Below are positions 62,421 through 64,000 of a DNA stretch of 64,000 nt, piece by piece. Source of the DNA: Nannocystis sp. (lineage in GTDB: Bacteria; Myxococcota_A; Polyangia; Nannocystales; Nannocystaceae); assembly GCF_016714285.1 (NCBI RefSeq), contig NZ_JADJNN010000004.1:1-64000 (forward strand). Direction: 5' to 3'. A program made the position numbers and the translations under genes. The notes beneath the pieces were generated by a model. That model saw only the letters and a program-made list of their open reading frames with translations, was not told the DNA's origin and made no database searches. Position 1 is the stretch's first letter. Every line of letters begins with the position of its first letter.

Positions 62421-64000
62421 AGTTCTCCCCAGTCGCGGACGATCCGCCGGCGCAGCGCGTGCTCCTCGTGATCGAGGAAGCCCTGCACCCGGTCGCTGTG
62501 CCGGGTCTTGCTGTCCGCCAGGCTGTCGACGACAGCCTCGAGGATCAAGATCCGGTGCGTCTCGTAATAGCGACCCGCCGTGAACGTATCGCGGAACACG
62601 TCGAGCCCCGCGAGGAAGCGACGGAAGCGCTCGATGCGGGCCACGTTCGGCCAGTGCCGCAGCGCCCCCGCCACCGCCATCCCCGCCTGCGCCCGCGTCA
62701 CGTAGTCGAAGCCCCCCGCCAGCACCTCGTCGCACAGCTGATCGAGCAGCGCGTCCGCGCTGCGATCCTCCCCGAGCTGCACGAAGCCGCTGGCCACCGT
62801 CGCCAGCAGACGAACGCGGTCGCTCGCCGTCTGCGCGTGCACCCCCGCCAGCGCCTCCAGCAGGCCCCGCGCTGGCTCGATCCCGCCGAAGCGCCGCAGC
62901 GCCACCAGCCCCCGCTCCACCGCCCGCGTCAGCTCCTGCGCCGAGGCCAGCTGCGGGCTGCGGACGATCGCCACCAGCCCGTCCAGCAGTCGACCGAGCA
63001 GCGCGTCGTCGCCGAGGCACGCCGCCCCGTGGATGCACGCCGCGATCGCCTCGGCCCGGTGACTCAAGATCTGGATCCCCTCGAGCCCCGGCTCCGCGCT
63101 CGCCAGCACCTCCGCCACCACCGCCTCGCTGCCGCTGGCCAGCGCCCGCCGCAGACACAGGTCGACCGCCTCCGCGAGGATGAAGTCGAAGTTGCCGCTG
63201 CCCGGCGCCAGCTCGCGCGCCAGCTGCTCCGCCAGCCCGCCGACGTCGAGCCCCTGCGGCAGCTCGTAGCGGGTGGGCCGACCCACCAGCGCCTCGTCGG
63301 CCTCGACCCGCAGCCACAGCGAGCGCCGCTGCAACCACTGCACCGCCGCGCGATGCTTCGCCTCCCGCTGCCCCGCCAGCGCCCGCGCCACCTCCTCGGC
63401 CCACACCTCCGACGTCCCGCCCGACCCCTCGTGGGCCAGCCGCGCCATGTACAGCCGGAACAGCGCCCGGTTCGGAACCTCGTGCACATCGAGCTCGAGC
63501 TCGATCGGCGCCACCAGCTCCTGCGCCAGCGACCGCGCCCCCAGGCGAGCAAATCCCACCGCGAAGATCAGGCGCAGATAGTTGGCCCGCGCGTCGAGGT
63601 CCGGCAGCCCGGCCGCGTACACGTCGTGCCACAGCGCCTCGAGCGCGAGCAGCTGCCCCTGCTGCAACCGATCGCCGCGCGCCTCGGCGGCCTCCGTCTC
63701 CGCCTCCTCGCCCTCCCGCGTCAGCGCATAACGGACAAAGCGCGGCAGGTCGTGCAGCTCGCTGAGCCCGCGCACATTGATCCCCCCGAGCAGCGCCTCC
63801 TTCGCCCGCGTCACCCCGAGTCGGTCGCGCGCGTGATGATGCCAGCCCGCCAGCACCGTCCACGCCAGCCGCCGCGGCACCGGCAACCGCGGGTCGAGGA
63901 ACACCGGCAGCGCCAGCTGCATCACCTCATCTGGCGGCGGACGACCGGCGGCCAGCCGCGCCACCAGCATCGCCGCCAGCCGCCCCGAGTCCGCCGGTGT
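62408..64000 (-). CDS. alpha-helical (solenoid-like) protein, 5' end beyond the window
   Basis: At least 530 aa visible; the frame is still open at the right edge (before MLVARLAAGR reads TPADSGRLAA), so the true start is outside. It consists of repeating helix pairs, e.g. ELTRAVERGLVALRRFGGIEPARGLLEALAG and DEVLAGGFDYVTRAQAGMAVAGAL, like HEAT/TPR-type repeats, without recognisable catalytic motifs. It overlaps the MoxR start and is probably its partner or adaptor. Confidence 0.65.
   Translation of the reverse strand, partial: TPADSGRLAAMLVARLAAGRPPPDEVMQLALPVFLDPRLPVPRRLAWTVLAGWHHHARDRLGVTRAKEALLGGINVRGLSELHDLPRFVRYALTREGEEAETEAAEARGDRLQQGQLLALEALWHDVYAAGLPDLDARANYLRLIFAVGFARLGARSLAQELVAPIELELDVHEVPNRALFRLYMARLAHEGSGGTSEVWAEEVARALAGQREAKHRAAVQWLQRRSLWLRVEADEALVGRPTRYELPQGLDVGGLAEQLARELAPGSGNFDFILAEAVDLCLRRALASGSEAVVAEVLASAEPGLEGIQILSHRAEAIAACIHGAACLGDDALLGRLLDGLVAIVRSPQLASAQELTRAVERGLVALRRFGGIEPARGLLEALAGVHAQTASDRVRLLATVASGFVQLGEDRSADALLDQLCDEVLAGGFDYVTRAQAGMAVAGALRHWPNVARIERFRRFLAGLDVFRDTFTAGRYYETHRILILEAVVDSLADSKTRHSDRVQGFLDHEEHALRRRIVRDWGELCGR

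Overview
The window is very GC-rich, densely coded bacterial chromosome. It most resembles a myxobacterium of the Nannocystis type. The evidence is two lipoproteins built from Cys-rich DUF4215 repeats, a CdnL/CarD-type transcription factor, a DUF4388-roadblock protein, an AgmX/TonB-C lipoprotein, futalosine-route menaquinone genes and an almost purely G/C third codon position. I saw no rRNA, tRNA, CRISPR array, transposase or phage gene.

Layout. 1-8358: surface-polysaccharide locus, mostly minus strand (two LicC-like nucleotidyltransferases, mannose-1-phosphate guanylyltransferase, UDP-sugar dehydrogenase, GT2 glycosyltransferase, methyltransferase, Wzx-like flippase, DegT aminotransferase); four of its eight genes carry frameshifts or in-frame stops, the other four are intact. 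8473-13757: beta-propeller protein, TonB-like protein, ThyX, a small zinc-ribbon protein, a frameshifted DUF1338 gene and a TPMT-like methyltransferase. 13902-16965: mdh-sucC-sucD TCA operon closed by a clear terminator. 17206-24961: DUF4215 lipoprotein, acyltransferase/SDR pair, outer-membrane protein, a second SDR and two tandem lspA genes. 25025-36977: pabB-pgsA, a lytic transglycosylase, nadB, cdnL with a macro-like gene, a cobalamin adenosyltransferase and mqnB-mqnD.

37265-48510 is one tightly packed ten-gene operon for an unidentified lipid: a HAD-like protein lacking its catalytic aspartates, two NAD-binding thioester/fatty-acyl reductase-like proteins, a pyruvyltransferase-like protein, two AMP-forming acyl ligases, a crotonase, its own acyl carrier protein, a lipid kinase and an acyltransferase. 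I cannot assign it to a described pathway.

48552-64000: parC-parE, cysC, infA, a second DUF4215 lipoprotein, a TerB-like protein, a Tat-lipoprotein SDR, two TonB-C proteins and an alpha-rich protein/MoxR ATPase/unknown triad running off the right edge.

Highlights: (1) the lipoprotein at 54513-55910 ends in a domain that matches, residue pattern for residue pattern, the D8C/D10C module of vertebrate uromodulin, GP2 and OIT3; (2) a dispersed 22-bp repeat occurs six times, four of them inside unrelated genes; (3) the lipid operon; (4) many genes have a TATA-like -10 box only 6-16 bases before the start codon, implying leaderless or nearly leaderless mRNAs; (5) intergenic DNA is full of short duplications, several with a period close to 60 bp that straddle stop codons. 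Many single-base lesions are +1 in short homopolymers, so sequencing error must be excluded before calling those genes dead.
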